Positions 7,609-14,426 of a stretch of DNA of 15,228 nucleotides are shown here, piece by piece. Position numbers and translations under genes: made by a program. How positions within the stretch are numbered: position 1 is the stretch's first letter; each line of letters opens with the position of its first letter. The notes below the pieces were generated by a model. It made no database searches. It had not been told where the DNA came from and saw only the letters and a program-made list of their open reading frames with translations. The DNA comes from an uncultured Peptostreptococcus sp. Its GTDB lineage: Bacteria > Bacillota > Clostridia > Peptostreptococcales > Peptostreptococcaceae. Where the stretch lies: the NCBI GenBank assembly GCA_900759325.1, contig CAAEUW010000010.1:1-15228 (forward strand), in the 5' to 3' direction.

Positions 7609-8249
7609 TGAAGTATATAGAAGTGAATAACTATACCAAAATAATAAAAGGAATGACTGTTTTGGATAATATTAATTTGACACTGGAAAAGGGTAGCCTT
7701 TCCCTGATAGTTGGTGGCAATGGTTCTGGAAAAACAATGCTGTTGCGTGCACTTTCCGGATTGATATTCCCGACAAGTGGAGAAATTTTGATAGATGGCA
7801 AAAAGCTGATATTTAACGAGAAATTTCCTGTAGATATTGGGATTTGTATTGAACAAAATGGTATGCAATCGAATATTTCTGGTTTTGAAAACCTTGCTTA
7901 CCTGGCTAATATAAATAAAATAATAGATGAGGAAGAAATATTAAGATACATGAAATTATTTGATGTCTATAAGTATAAGGATATGAAGTTCAAAAAATAC
8001 TCTCTTGGAATGAAGAAAAAATTGGCCCTTATTCAGGCCGTGATGGAAAATCAAGACCTGATGATTTTTGACGAACCCTTGAACGGATTAGATGAAAAAA
8101 GCATTGATGTGTTTGTCAAACATTTGGAGGAGGAAAAAGCCAAAGGCAAGACAATAATAATTGCCACCCATAAACAAAATATATTTGAAAATATCCTTGA
8201 TGGGGTGCTTGAAATGTACAATGGTAGATTAAAAAGGATAGATGGGTAA
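7608..8249 (+). CDS. ABC transporter ATP-binding subunit
   Basis: A 213-residue cytoplasmic ATPase with every expected element: Walker A GGNGSGKT (36-43), Q-loop Gln83, signature YSLGM (131-135), Walker B LMIFDEP (151-157) with catalytic Glu156, D-loop (158-162) and switch His188. The signature deviates from LSGGQ as it does in the BcrA/EcsA and bacteriocin-immunity-type ATPases, which power single-direction export through ABC-2 permeases. I start it at the ATG at 7608, overlapping the previous TGA by one base and eight bases after AAGGGAG (7593-7599). A TTG at 7605 is too close to the ribosome site. It is the only ATPase in the cassette, so a homodimer probably energises one or more of the three membrane subunits. 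The substrate could be the secreted protein or an external peptide or antibiotic. Confidence 0.93.
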   Translation: MKYIEVNNYTKIIKGMTVLDNINLTLEKGSLSLIVGGNGSGKTMLLRALSGLIFPTSGEILIDGKKLIFNEKFPVDIGICIEQNGMQSNISGFENLAYLANINKIIDEEEILRYMKLFDVYKYKDMKFKKYSLGMKKKLALIQAVMENQDLMIFDEPLNGLDEKSIDVFVKHLEEEKAKGKTIIIATHKQNIFENILDGVLEMYNGRLKRIDG

Positions 8250-8254
8250 TTGTT

Positions 8255-8830
8255 ATGAGAAAGTTAAAAAAATATTTGATAATAATCATGGCTGCGGTAG
8301 CTATATTAGTATACGGGTGTAGGGTGTACAGTGTCAATAAGGAATACAGAAACAAGTACTTGGTCGAAGATGTATTAGTAAGAAACAATTCAGTTGTACA
8401 AATTTCAAAATATAAATGTTTGGTTAGCGAGGCAAGTCTCTATGAGGACAAGGCCATGAAAAAATTTGTTGAAGATAATAAAAACAAGTTTGCACTTTTA
8501 AATCCAAGTGAATACGATGAGGATTTTAATGTAGCAGGCATTTTATATGTCAAAATAAGAGGGGTAGAGGATCTAAAGTCCAAATTAGTCTTGAAAGTAG
8601 GGCAAATAGCAAAAGAATCTCCAGTAAGCAGGTCGGGTGAGTTTTGCTATGAATTGACCGGACAAGAAGTAGCTATTTTAAAAGAGAAAGGCGTAATGCT
8701 TGGAGACTATGCCTACTTATTTAGCGCTAGAGATGATTTAGATAAGAAAAATAGTTATTTCGGATTTTATGATGATAATAAAAGATTTATTTTTAAATTG
8801 GATCCAGACTTCATATGCGAAGTAAGATGA
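8255..8830 (+). CDS. Probable lipoprotein or membrane-anchored accessory protein of the ABC cassette
   Basis: 191 residues: a basic start (RKLKK), a hydrophobic stretch 8-20, then VYGC (19-22), which resembles a lipobox with Cys22 as the lipid-modified residue. The tyrosine before glycine is atypical, so a simple N-terminal anchor is possible. The remainder is an extracytoplasmic beta/alpha domain that starts 'VYSVNKEYRNKY' and ends 'KLDPDFICEV'. The layout recalls DUF5028-type proteins found beside Gram-positive ABC cassettes, but I cannot confirm that. The gene begins five bases after the ATPase stop with only a weak ribosome site (GGG at 8244-8246), so translation is probably coupled. A plausible job is substrate capture, immunity or assembly at the outer face of the transporter. 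No clear terminator follows. Confidence 0.72.
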   Translation: MRKLKKYLIIIMAAVAILVYGCRVYSVNKEYRNKYLVEDVLVRNNSVVQISKYKCLVSEASLYEDKAMKKFVEDNKNKFALLNPSEYDEDFNVAGILYVKIRGVEDLKSKLVLKVGQIAKESPVSRSGEFCYELTGQEVAILKEKGVMLGDYAYLFSARDDLDKKNSYFGFYDDNKRFIFKLDPDFICEVR

Positions 8831-9067
8831 ATGTAAATATAGTTTCTATGGATGTACAAACTGCTTCACTTTAATTAGTTTAATTGAATAATAGGTTAAG
8901 ACTAACATGAAAATAAAATATTGAATATTTGTCTCGCATATGGTATCATTAGTTATGTCTTGACTAATGTAAGTCAAGCACTTAAAATTTACAAAGGTAA
9001 GTTTCATCTTAATGGTTAACGAGATTTAAATGTAGATATGTTAATCAATAATTAAATTAATTTTGGT
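8831..9067. other. AT-rich intergenic region before the SRP RNA
   Basis: No gene is visible. It holds a near-perfect AT palindrome (AAATATT-G-AATATTT, 8916-8930) and the promoter-like dyad at 8959-8988. No T-tailed terminator for the upstream cassette is evident. Confidence 0.5.
8959..8988 (+). promoter_or_regulatory. Promoter candidate overlapping a perfect 7-bp inverted repeat
   Basis: TTGACT (8960-8965), a 17-base spacer and TAAAAT (8983-8988) form a good promoter. The -35 lies within CTTGACT(8959-8965)-6 bases-AGTCAAG(8972-8978), a perfect dyad that could be an operator. It points toward the SRP RNA about 90 bases downstream and could be an additional promoter for that region. Confidence 0.4.
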
Positions 9068-9073
9068 TATAAT
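9068..9073 (+). promoter_or_regulatory. -10 element of the SRP RNA gene
   Basis: TATAAT seven bases before the predicted RNA 5' end at about 9080. No good -35 at standard distance (TCAATA at 9045-9050 is poor), so the element is inferred mainly from its position. Confidence 0.5.
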
Positions 9074-9079
9074 TTTGCT

Positions 9080-9346
9080 GTACTAGACGGGGAGTTAGCG
9101 GTGCCCTGTAACTCGCAATCCGCTTTAGCGAGGTTGAATTCCATCCGGAGGCAAGTTACCTGTAATGCAGTCTCGTGCAAGTAGTGTTGATGCATGGGTC
9201 CCAAGCAATGGAAGCCCATGAATCCCGTCAGATTCGGAAGAAAGCAGCGGTAAGTGGTCACTTTCATGTGACTTGGGGACGCCTGTGCGGAGCCAACTAC
9301 ACGAGCAACGGTTGTAGGTACTTGTCGAGGGATGGTGTGCAGTTTA
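9080..9346 (+). ncRNA. ffs: Signal recognition particle RNA, large Bacillus-type (scRNA/4.5S)
   Basis: About 267 bases. The 5' Alu domain is recognisable from the conserved blocks GGGGAGTTAGCGGTGCCCTG and CTCGCAATCCGC at about 9089-9125, close to Bacillus scRNA. The S-domain tip reads GTCAGATTCGGAAGAAAGCA (9227-9246), with a GGAA tetraloop at 9236-9239, the Ffh M-domain binding helix. Helix 5 pairs segments such as CAAG...TACC (about 9152-9162) with GGTA...CTTG (about 9317-9324). The RNA scaffolds Ffh for co-translational targeting, and the Alu domain is thought to act in elongation control. Ends are approximate; the 3' end is placed before the terminator hairpin. The position directly before dnaX matches Bacillus scr-dnaX. 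ORFs on both strands here are spurious. Confidence 0.93.
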
Positions 9347-9360
9347 AACATATAAATTTA

Positions 9361-9390
9361 CAATCCCATTAATGGGGTTGTTATTTTTTT
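9361..9390 (+). terminator. Intrinsic terminator of the SRP RNA
   Basis: CAATCCC (9361-9367) pairs with GGGGTTG (9374-9380) around a short AT loop, followed by TTATTTTTTT (9381-9390). The dnaX ribosome site GGAGGG begins at the very next base. Confidence 0.85.
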
Positions 9391-9401
9391 GGAGGGACAT
9401 T

Positions 9402-11084
9402 ATGCACAAGGCCTTGTATAGGGAATATAGACCACTAGTATTTGATGATGTAATCGGTCAGGATCATATCATCAGGACTCTTAAAAATCAGATAAAAGAA
9501 AATAGTATGAGTCATGCCTACCTATTTTGTGGGACTAGGGGTACTGGTAAGACTACTACGGCCAAGATACTGTCTAGGGCAGTGAACTGTCAGGCCGGTG
9601 ACCAAGACCACCCTTGTAACCAGTGTCCAAGCTGCCAGTCTATTTTGGATTCATCAAACCTAGATGTTATAGAAATAGATGCAGCATCCAACAATAGTGT
9701 AGATGATATTAGGGAGTTGAGGGATACTGTTAAGTATACACCAGCTAACTCCAAGTATAAGGTATATATAATAGACGAGGTTCACATGCTATCACAGGGG
9801 GCCTTCAATGCCCTTTTAAAAACCCTGGAGGAACCGCCTTCATATGTTATCTTTATACTAGCAACTACAGAGCCCAACAAGATTCCAGCAACTATCCTAT
9901 CTAGGTGTCAGAGGTTTGACTTCAAGAGGGTATCTGTAGGTGACCTGATAGATAGGATGAGGAGCATATGCCAGAGTGAGTCTATAGACATAGACGAGGA
10001 TGCCCTTAGGATAATAGCCAGAAATGGCCAAGGATCAGTCAGGGATTCTCTAAGTATCCTAGACAAGTGCCTATCCTTTGGCGGTAGTAGTCTGACAGGG
10101 GACCAGGTTTTAGACCTGCTAGGTGGATTCGATCCAGGTCAATTACTAGAAATGGCCAAGGCCATAATAGATGCGGATGTATGTAGGTCTATGGAAATGA
10201 TAGACGACTATTTTATGTGGGGTAAGGACCTAAGGCTCTTGGTAGAGGATATTACAGACTTTTTCAGGTCCTTGATGATGGTCAAAATCTTCGGACAGGC
10301 AAGTGACCTAGTTGACTTGACCAAGGACCAAGTCCAGGAAATACTTGGCCTCGCAGGTGGAATAGATACAGAGGAAATCATTAGGATACTGACTATCCTG
10401 TCAGACCTATCTGAAAAGCTGAGATTTTCTACAAACCAGAGGATGACCCTGGAAATATATATAATGAAGCTAGCATCGCCAGCTATGGACCAGTCGGACC
10501 AGGCCCTGGCAAAGAGGCTAGAAAAGATAGAAAAGCTAGTCGAGGATGGTAGGATTAGTATAAATGCCAACCTGTCTCCAGACCAGGTAAACCAGCTTGC
10601 CCAGGCCCAGGCAGCCAACCAGTTACCAGGCCAGGTATATTCTAGTCAGGATCCTGTGACAAAGTCAAGTCTGGACAGCCTTGATAAATTTGATATAATA
10701 GACGATGAGGACCTAGCCCTTATAAATGAAAACTGGGACAGGTTCCTAGACCAGATGAAGGCGGATAAGAAGATGCCCCTAAGGGCCTTTTTAATACAAA
10801 AGCAGGGTCTAAGATATAAAAATGGCATACTCTATATAATATTGGAAGACAAGTTTGAGTTTGCCCTTGAGAGGTTGGAAGAAGAGGCCAACAGGTCTTA
10901 TATACAGGATACCTTATCCAGGATATGTGGTCTAAAGATTGACCTGAGGTTTATCAAGGTGACTGATATGAAAAATATGAATTTTGACCAGGAAGACCCA
11001 GTAGAAGATGAAAAGAGCCCAGAAGAGGCCCTACTTGAGGATGTCCTGGGTGATACCCTAGAGATAAAGGATGATAAGGCTTAG
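9402..11084 (+). CDS. dnaX: DNA polymerase III subunit gamma/tau
   Basis: A 560-residue clamp-loader ATPase that drives loading of the beta sliding clamp and, through its C-terminus, links to the polymerase. Visible: REYRP (8-12), Walker A GTRGTGKT (44-51), a zinc module with Cys63, Cys72, Cys75 and Cys78, Walker B IIDEVH (123-128) and the arginine-finger SRC motif (167-169). The C-terminal third is acidic and Gln/Asp-rich, and ends at TAG 11082-11084. Start: the ATG at 9402, five bases after GGAGGG (9391-9396). An in-frame ATG at 9372 lies within the SRP terminator hairpin and is rejected. I saw no A-rich slippery site like the E. coli gamma frameshift. Codons are CAG-biased (25 CAG to 5 CAA). 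It probably heads the dnaX-ebfC-recR operon. Confidence 0.97.
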   Translation: MHKALYREYRPLVFDDVIGQDHIIRTLKNQIKENSMSHAYLFCGTRGTGKTTTAKILSRAVNCQAGDQDHPCNQCPSCQSILDSSNLDVIEIDAASNNSVDDIRELRDTVKYTPANSKYKVYIIDEVHMLSQGAFNALLKTLEEPPSYVIFILATTEPNKIPATILSRCQRFDFKRVSVGDLIDRMRSICQSESIDIDEDALRIIARNGQGSVRDSLSILDKCLSFGGSSLTGDQVLDLLGGFDPGQLLEMAKAIIDADVCRSMEMIDDYFMWGKDLRLLVEDITDFFRSLMMVKIFGQASDLVDLTKDQVQEILGLAGGIDTEEIIRILTILSDLSEKLRFSTNQRMTLEIYIMKLASPAMDQSDQALAKRLEKIEKLVEDGRISINANLSPDQVNQLAQAQAANQLPGQVYSSQDPVTKSSLDSLDKFDIIDDEDLALINENWDRFLDQMKADKKMPLRAFLIQKQGLRYKNGILYIILEDKFEFALERLEEEANRSYIQDTLSRICGLKIDLRFIKVTDMKNMNFDQEDPVEDEKSPEEALLEDVLGDTLEIKDDKA

Positions 11085-11141
11085 GACAAGTAATAAGCTG
11101 AATATAAATGAAGAAAAGTGTAAATTTAGGAGGAAAAGATA

Positions 11142-11486
11142 ATGGCTAAAAAAGGTGGATTTGGCGGAGGAATGCCAGGTGGAATGAACATGAATAACCT
11201 ACTTAAGCAGGCTCAAAAGATGCAGGCAGATATGCAGAAGGCCCAAGAGGAGCTAGAAGCCAAGGAGCTAGAAGCTTCTGTAGGTGGTGGAGCCGTGGTT
11301 GTAAAGGTAAACGGTAAGAAGGAAGTTGTCGCTATAAATATCAAGCCTGAGGTAGTGGACCCAGATGATATAGAAATGCTAGAGGACCTAGTAATGAGTG
11401 CTGTAAACCAGGCCATGAGAGAAATAGATGAGCTACAAAAGTCTCAGATGGGCAAGCTAACAGGTGGTATGAACCTACCTTTCTAG
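11142..11486 (+). CDS. Nucleoid-associated protein, YbaB/EbfC family
   Basis: A 114-residue DNA-binding protein; family members form a tweezer-like dimer coating the nucleoid. It has a Gly/Met-rich N-terminus (GGFGGGMPGGMNMNNLLKQA), a long helical stretch of QAQKMQADMQKAQEELEAKE, a central VGGGAVVVKVNGKKEV beta hairpin, and a C-terminal helix LVMSAVNQAMREIDELQK. The length matches the family (100-115). The ATG at 11142 follows AGGAGG (11128-11133) by eight bases. It lies between dnaX and recR, the classical position of ybaB/yaaK, with gaps of 57 and 35 bases and no terminator, so cotranscription is likely. Confidence 0.96.
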   Translation: MAKKGGFGGGMPGGMNMNNLLKQAQKMQADMQKAQEELEAKELEASVGGGAVVVKVNGKKEVVAINIKPEVVDPDDIEMLEDLVMSAVNQAMREIDELQKSQMGKLTGGMNLPF

Positions 11487-11521
11487 TTGGCTAGTAGGGA
11501 TTTAGAAGGTGATAGAAGAGT

Positions 11522-12121
11522 ATGGAGAATTATAGCGAGCCGATTGACAGGCTCATAAATGAATTTTCAAAGCTACCAGGCATAGGAAGGAAGACAGCCC
11601 AGAGGCTAGCCTTCCACGTTATCAATATGGATATAAAGGATATAACAGGCCTATCCAAGGCCCTGGTAGATGTTAAAAATGAAATAAAGTATTGCAGTGT
11701 CTGCTGCAATATTTCTGATTCAGAGGTATGTCCTATATGTGCCAACAGTCATAGGGACCCGTCCACTATATGTGTAGTTGAGGACCCAAGAGATGTGGCA
11801 GCAATGGAGAGAACCAAGGACTACAGTGGTCGTTACCATGTCTTAAATGGGGTTATATCACCTATGGATGGAATTGGACCCGATATGCTAAATATCAAGG
11901 AGCTGATTTCAAGGCTGGGCGACGGTAGTGTCAAGGAAATAATCATGGCTACAAACCCTACTATTGAGGGAGAGGCCACGGCCATGTATATTTCCAGGCT
12001 AGTAAAACCTATGGGGATTAAGGTTACTAGGATAGCCCATGGTCTACCAGTAGGCGGGGACCTAGAGTATGCGGACGATGTGACGATTTCAAAGGCCCTA
12101 GAGGGAAGAAGAGAGATATGA
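11522..12121 (+). CDS. recR: Recombination mediator RecR
   Basis: A 199-residue ring-forming DNA clamp that works with RecF and RecO to load RecA on gapped DNA. Domains in order: helix-hairpin-helix LPGIGRKTAQRLAF (18-31), a four-cysteine zinc finger (Cys58, Cys61, Cys70, Cys73), a Toprim domain starting ICVVEDPRD (83-91) with acidic Glu87, YHVLNG and ISPMDGIGP (105-120), and the family-specific GLPVGGDLEYADD near the C-terminus (174-186). Length is exactly typical. The ATG at 11522 is preceded by AAGGTG at about 11506-11511. The downstream small gene overlaps the TGA. Confidence 0.97.
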   Translation: MENYSEPIDRLINEFSKLPGIGRKTAQRLAFHVINMDIKDITGLSKALVDVKNEIKYCSVCCNISDSEVCPICANSHRDPSTICVVEDPRDVAAMERTKDYSGRYHVLNGVISPMDGIGPDMLNIKELISRLGDGSVKEIIMATNPTIEGEATAMYISRLVKPMGIKVTRIAHGLPVGGDLEYADDVTISKALEGRREI

Positions 12122-12393
12122 TGGACCTAGACCAGGAGTTGGAGATAGCACTGGCCTGCTTGGACCAGTATAGCTTGGACCAAGAGAGGGTTAGAAATAT
12201 GGCTAAGGAATATGATGAAAACAAGGCCCTGGGGTTGGTAGTCAAGAAGAGACACAACCAGACCAAGGCAAATAAATTAGGCAAGACTTCTAGATACAAG
12301 AGGGTCAATGATACCAGTGTATTTAGGAATAATGCTAGAAACTTTCAATTTGATTATGAAGAGGACTACTACGAGCCTCATAGTAAAAAGTAG
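12118..12393 (+). CDS. Small charged protein of unknown function after recR
   Basis: A 91-residue soluble protein (or 90 residues if the second ATG at 12121 is used), overlapping the recR stop by up to four bases, so translation is coupled. The N-terminal 35 residues are acidic and helical (LDQELEIALACLDQYSLD). The middle is strongly basic (KKRHNQTKANKLGKTSRYKR). The end is acidic and aromatic (DYEEDYYEP). No known motif is seen. In Bacillus this place is held by yaaL (DUF2508, about 74 residues), but I see no convincing YaaL similarity. The bipolar charge would suit a nucleic-acid or protein adaptor; that is speculation. Confidence 0.75.
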   Translation: MMDLDQELEIALACLDQYSLDQERVRNMAKEYDENKALGLVVKKRHNQTKANKLGKTSRYKRVNDTSVFRNNARNFQFDYEEDYYEPHSKK

Positions 12394-12415
12394 TTAACTT
12401 TAGGGGGTAGATACA

Positions 12416-12583
12416 ATGCCAGATATTAAGGTTGTGATTATAGGATTTAGTTTATTGATAATAGCTTTAGACAAGATTGTTCCTAAAGACAATCCTTCAT
12501 ACAAGGTCATAACTTATGTGGTGCGTGGGATAATGCTGGTTTTATTTGGAATTTACATATATATTAAATTTCTAAAGAACTAG
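12416..12583 (+). CDS. Small two-helix membrane protein (55 aa)
   Basis: A short gene, ATG 12416 to TAG 12581-12583, with a good GGGGG ribosome site (12403-12407) eight bases upstream. The product of 55 residues has a first hydrophobic segment (residues 5-18, VVIIGFSLLIIAL), a polar turn (DKIVPKDNPSYK) and a second hydrophobic segment (about 31-51), ending in basic KFLKN. It follows the 91-aa gene by 22 bases, in the place where Bacillus carries bofA. It is shorter than BofA (about 87 aa) and I see no BofA-specific sequence, so no function is assigned. It is the last gene before the bidirectional terminator. Confidence 0.7.
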   Translation: MPDIKVVIIGFSLLIIALDKIVPKDNPSYKVITYVVRGIMLVLFGIYIYIKFLKN

Positions 12584-12652
12584 TAGGCAAGTATCGATTA
12601 TAAAACTATTATGGGTATGAAGCCCTATATTGAAATTTGTATTTAGTAAAAT

Positions 12653-12700
12653 AATAGCGTTGATAGGGAAAATAAATTCTCTTTCAACGCTATTTTCTAT
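12653..12700. terminator. Bidirectional terminator between convergent genes
   Basis: A perfect 11-bp outer stem, AATAGCGTTGA (12653-12663) with TCAACGCTATT (12684-12694), continues inward with six further pairs around an AATAAA loop. T-rich sequence flanks both exits (TTTTCTATTT on +, ATTATTTTAC on -). It serves the recR operon and the reverse-strand glycosyltransferase. Confidence 0.9.
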
Positions 12701-14014
12701 TTATAAGGAGTATGTAGACCAGGCTTTTACTATAGCACTCTTACTAATCATCATGCTGTTTTCTATCTTGGTCAATAGGTTCTGTTTTAAATGTATAGAC
12801 TGGTAGTCAACATTTGACCTATCAAATATATCTAGGGCTAGGTCTGCTATATTCTCAGCGGAGTTTAGTTTTTTAATCAGCCTAATATTGTCCTTCATCC
12901 TTTCAAGTCTTTCAGGATGGTCAAGTAGGACCTTTATAACAGACTTAATAGAGAACTTTTTAGTAGTTCTTATGGCAACACCACAGTTGGTTAGGAAGTC
13001 TAGGTTTTCACCCTCCTGACCAGGGATAAAGTATGGTATGACCATAGGTACATCCTTTAAAAGGGCCTCTGTAGTAGTCAGACCACCTGGCTTAGTGATC
13101 AGGATATCTATGGCTGGAAGAATATCGTTCATATTCATTGTAAAGCCTATTATCTTTATATCAATATTGCCATTATAGTCTTCTATCCTTCTTTCAAGAG
13201 ACCTCTTTAGGTGGGCATTTCTTCCTGTTACAACTAGGACCTGGAAGGTCCTGTCTATCTGGCAAATATCCTCAAGAGTGCCCTTAATATTACCAGCCCC
13301 AAAGCTACCACCCATCAAAAGGATGGTCTTCTTTTCTGGATCTAGGCCCAATTCTCTAAGAACTAGGTCCCTAGGCCTATTTTCTAGGAAAGACTTTTCT
13401 ACAGGAATACCAAAAGGCATTACCCTTGATTCTTCTATACCATCCTCTATAAGGAGCTCCTTGACATACTCATCTCCACATATATAGTAGTCTATTTCAT
13501 TCTGTAGGTAGGCTGAATGGGCTGTATAGTCAGTCAAGACAGATATAAGTGGTGGGAAGTTGTACTCATCTTCATTAGTTTTGGCCACAAATTCTGAGAA
13601 GGCATCCTCTAGGTCCTCACCCCTGGCCCCCCTTTTTAGCCTACTTAGGGCTACTAGCGGAAAGGCATGGGTACCTATTATTAGGTCAGGCTCCTCCTCA
13701 AGTATCAGTTTTTTAAACTTCCTTGCAAGTATCAAGGCTATAGGATTGCTCTTAAATTCATTTATGGCAAAAAATTTCTTATCAGATAGTTTGTACATGC
13801 GTCCATATGCTGATGGGGTATACTTGGCTGATATTTCATAACCATCTGATATCAGCTTGTCCATGGCAGTACTTACTAGCTTGAAACTATCAATAATCTT
13901 ACATTCTATATTATGACCCTGGTAGGTCCTTTTTTCTAGTTCTTCAATAATGGCCTTTGCAGCCCTATTGTGGCCCCCTCCAGTAGAGGCGGTCATTATT
14001 AATACCTTTTTCAT
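12701..14014 (-). CDS. Diacylglycerol glycosyltransferase, MGDG synthase/UgtP family
   Basis: A 437-residue GT-B fold enzyme (GT28). It starts MKKVLIMTASTGGGH; the glycine-rich loop 11-15 is the N-domain lipid-acceptor side in this family. Further landmarks are LTDYTAHSAY (160-169), a GGSFGAGN loop (235-242), and KPGGLTTTEA (308-317) with PGQEGENLDF (331-340) for nucleotide-sugar binding. It would transfer glucose or galactose from UDP-sugar to diacylglycerol at the inner face of the membrane, making glycolipids and lipoteichoic-acid anchors. Compared with UgtP (about 382 aa) it is longer; an acidic stretch at about 128-154 looks like an insertion. The start at 14014 (minus strand) follows AAGGAGGG by seven bases; the longer open frame to 14161 has no ribosome site. 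It has its own promoter and faces the recR operon tail to tail. Confidence 0.85.
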   Translation of the reverse strand: MKKVLIMTASTGGGHNRAAKAIIEELEKRTYQGHNIECKIIDSFKLVSTAMDKLISDGYEISAKYTPSAYGRMYKLSDKKFFAINEFKSNPIALILARKFKKLILEEEPDLIIGTHAFPLVALSRLKRGARGEDLEDAFSEFVAKTNEDEYNFPPLISVLTDYTAHSAYLQNEIDYYICGDEYVKELLIEDGIEESRVMPFGIPVEKSFLENRPRDLVLRELGLDPEKKTILLMGGSFGAGNIKGTLEDICQIDRTFQVLVVTGRNAHLKRSLERRIEDYNGNIDIKIIGFTMNMNDILPAIDILITKPGGLTTTEALLKDVPMVIPYFIPGQEGENLDFLTNCGVAIRTTKKFSIKSVIKVLLDHPERLERMKDNIRLIKKLNSAENIADLALDIFDRSNVDYQSIHLKQNLLTKIENSMMISKSAIVKAWSTYSL

Positions 14015-14041
14015 ATTAATACCCTCCTTAATTACATAAAA

Positions 14042-14069
14042 ATTATAGACCAAAATAGGAACAAGTAAA
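14042..14069 (-). promoter_or_regulatory. Promoter for the MGDG-synthase-type gene
   Basis: On the minus strand: TTTACT (14069-14064), 16 bases, TATAAT (14047-14042), about 28 bases before the start codon. Confidence 0.45.
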
Positions 14070-14255
14070 AGTACTTTAACGGAAATATAATATATTCTTA
14101 AGACAATCTTTATAATTTTAGTTGTAGAGTGTAGATAATAGGTGAACACACTTTTCAGCAATTGAGAAAGTATAGGCTTTTCCAGCGTCTAAGGTTGATT
14201 AAAAAGTCATTTTACGAAAAAACTATAGGGATACAAATTTTTCTTGAAAAAGCTA
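14070..14255. other. Divergent intergenic region
   Basis: Lies between the promoters of the reverse-strand glycosyltransferase and the tRNA array. It is AT-rich with no ORF that has a ribosome site; I see no further structure in it. Confidence 0.5.
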
Positions 14256-14284
14256 TTGACTTTTAAGGGCAATTTTGATATTAT
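14256..14284 (+). promoter_or_regulatory. Promoter of the tRNA array
   Basis: TTGACT (14256-14261), 17 bases, TATTAT (14279-14284), overlapping a second TATAAT at 14282-14287. Either gives a leader of about 50 bases before the first tRNA. Confidence 0.65.
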
Positions 14285-14343
14285 AATACTTGTTCAAAAC
14301 AGTAGTGATTGAAACAAGCCTTGACTAGGCGAGGTCGGCATGC

Positions 14344-14415
14344 GGCTCATTGGTCAAGTGGTTAAGACTCCGCCCTCTCACGGCGGCAACAGGGGTTCGA
14401 ATCCCCTATGAGTCA
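14344..14415 (+). tRNA. tRNA-Glu (anticodon CTC)
   Basis: Seven-pair acceptor (GGCTCAT/ATGAGTC, one G-T pair), anticodon stem CCGCC/GGCGG with loop CTCTCAC, and GGTTCGAAT T-arm. The CCA end is not encoded, unlike in the tRNAs that follow. Confidence 0.95.
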
Positions 14416-14426
14416 TAATTTTATAT

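Noticed and set aside
9067..9372. Open frames of 94 (minus) and 65 (plus) codons
   Set aside because: Both lie within the SRP RNA, whose conserved Alu and domain IV elements explain the sequence.
9372..9401. Ten-residue N-terminal extension of DnaX from the ATG at 9372
   Set aside because: The ATG sits in the SRP terminator stem without a ribosome site; the ATG at 9402 has GGAGGG and gives the usual start.
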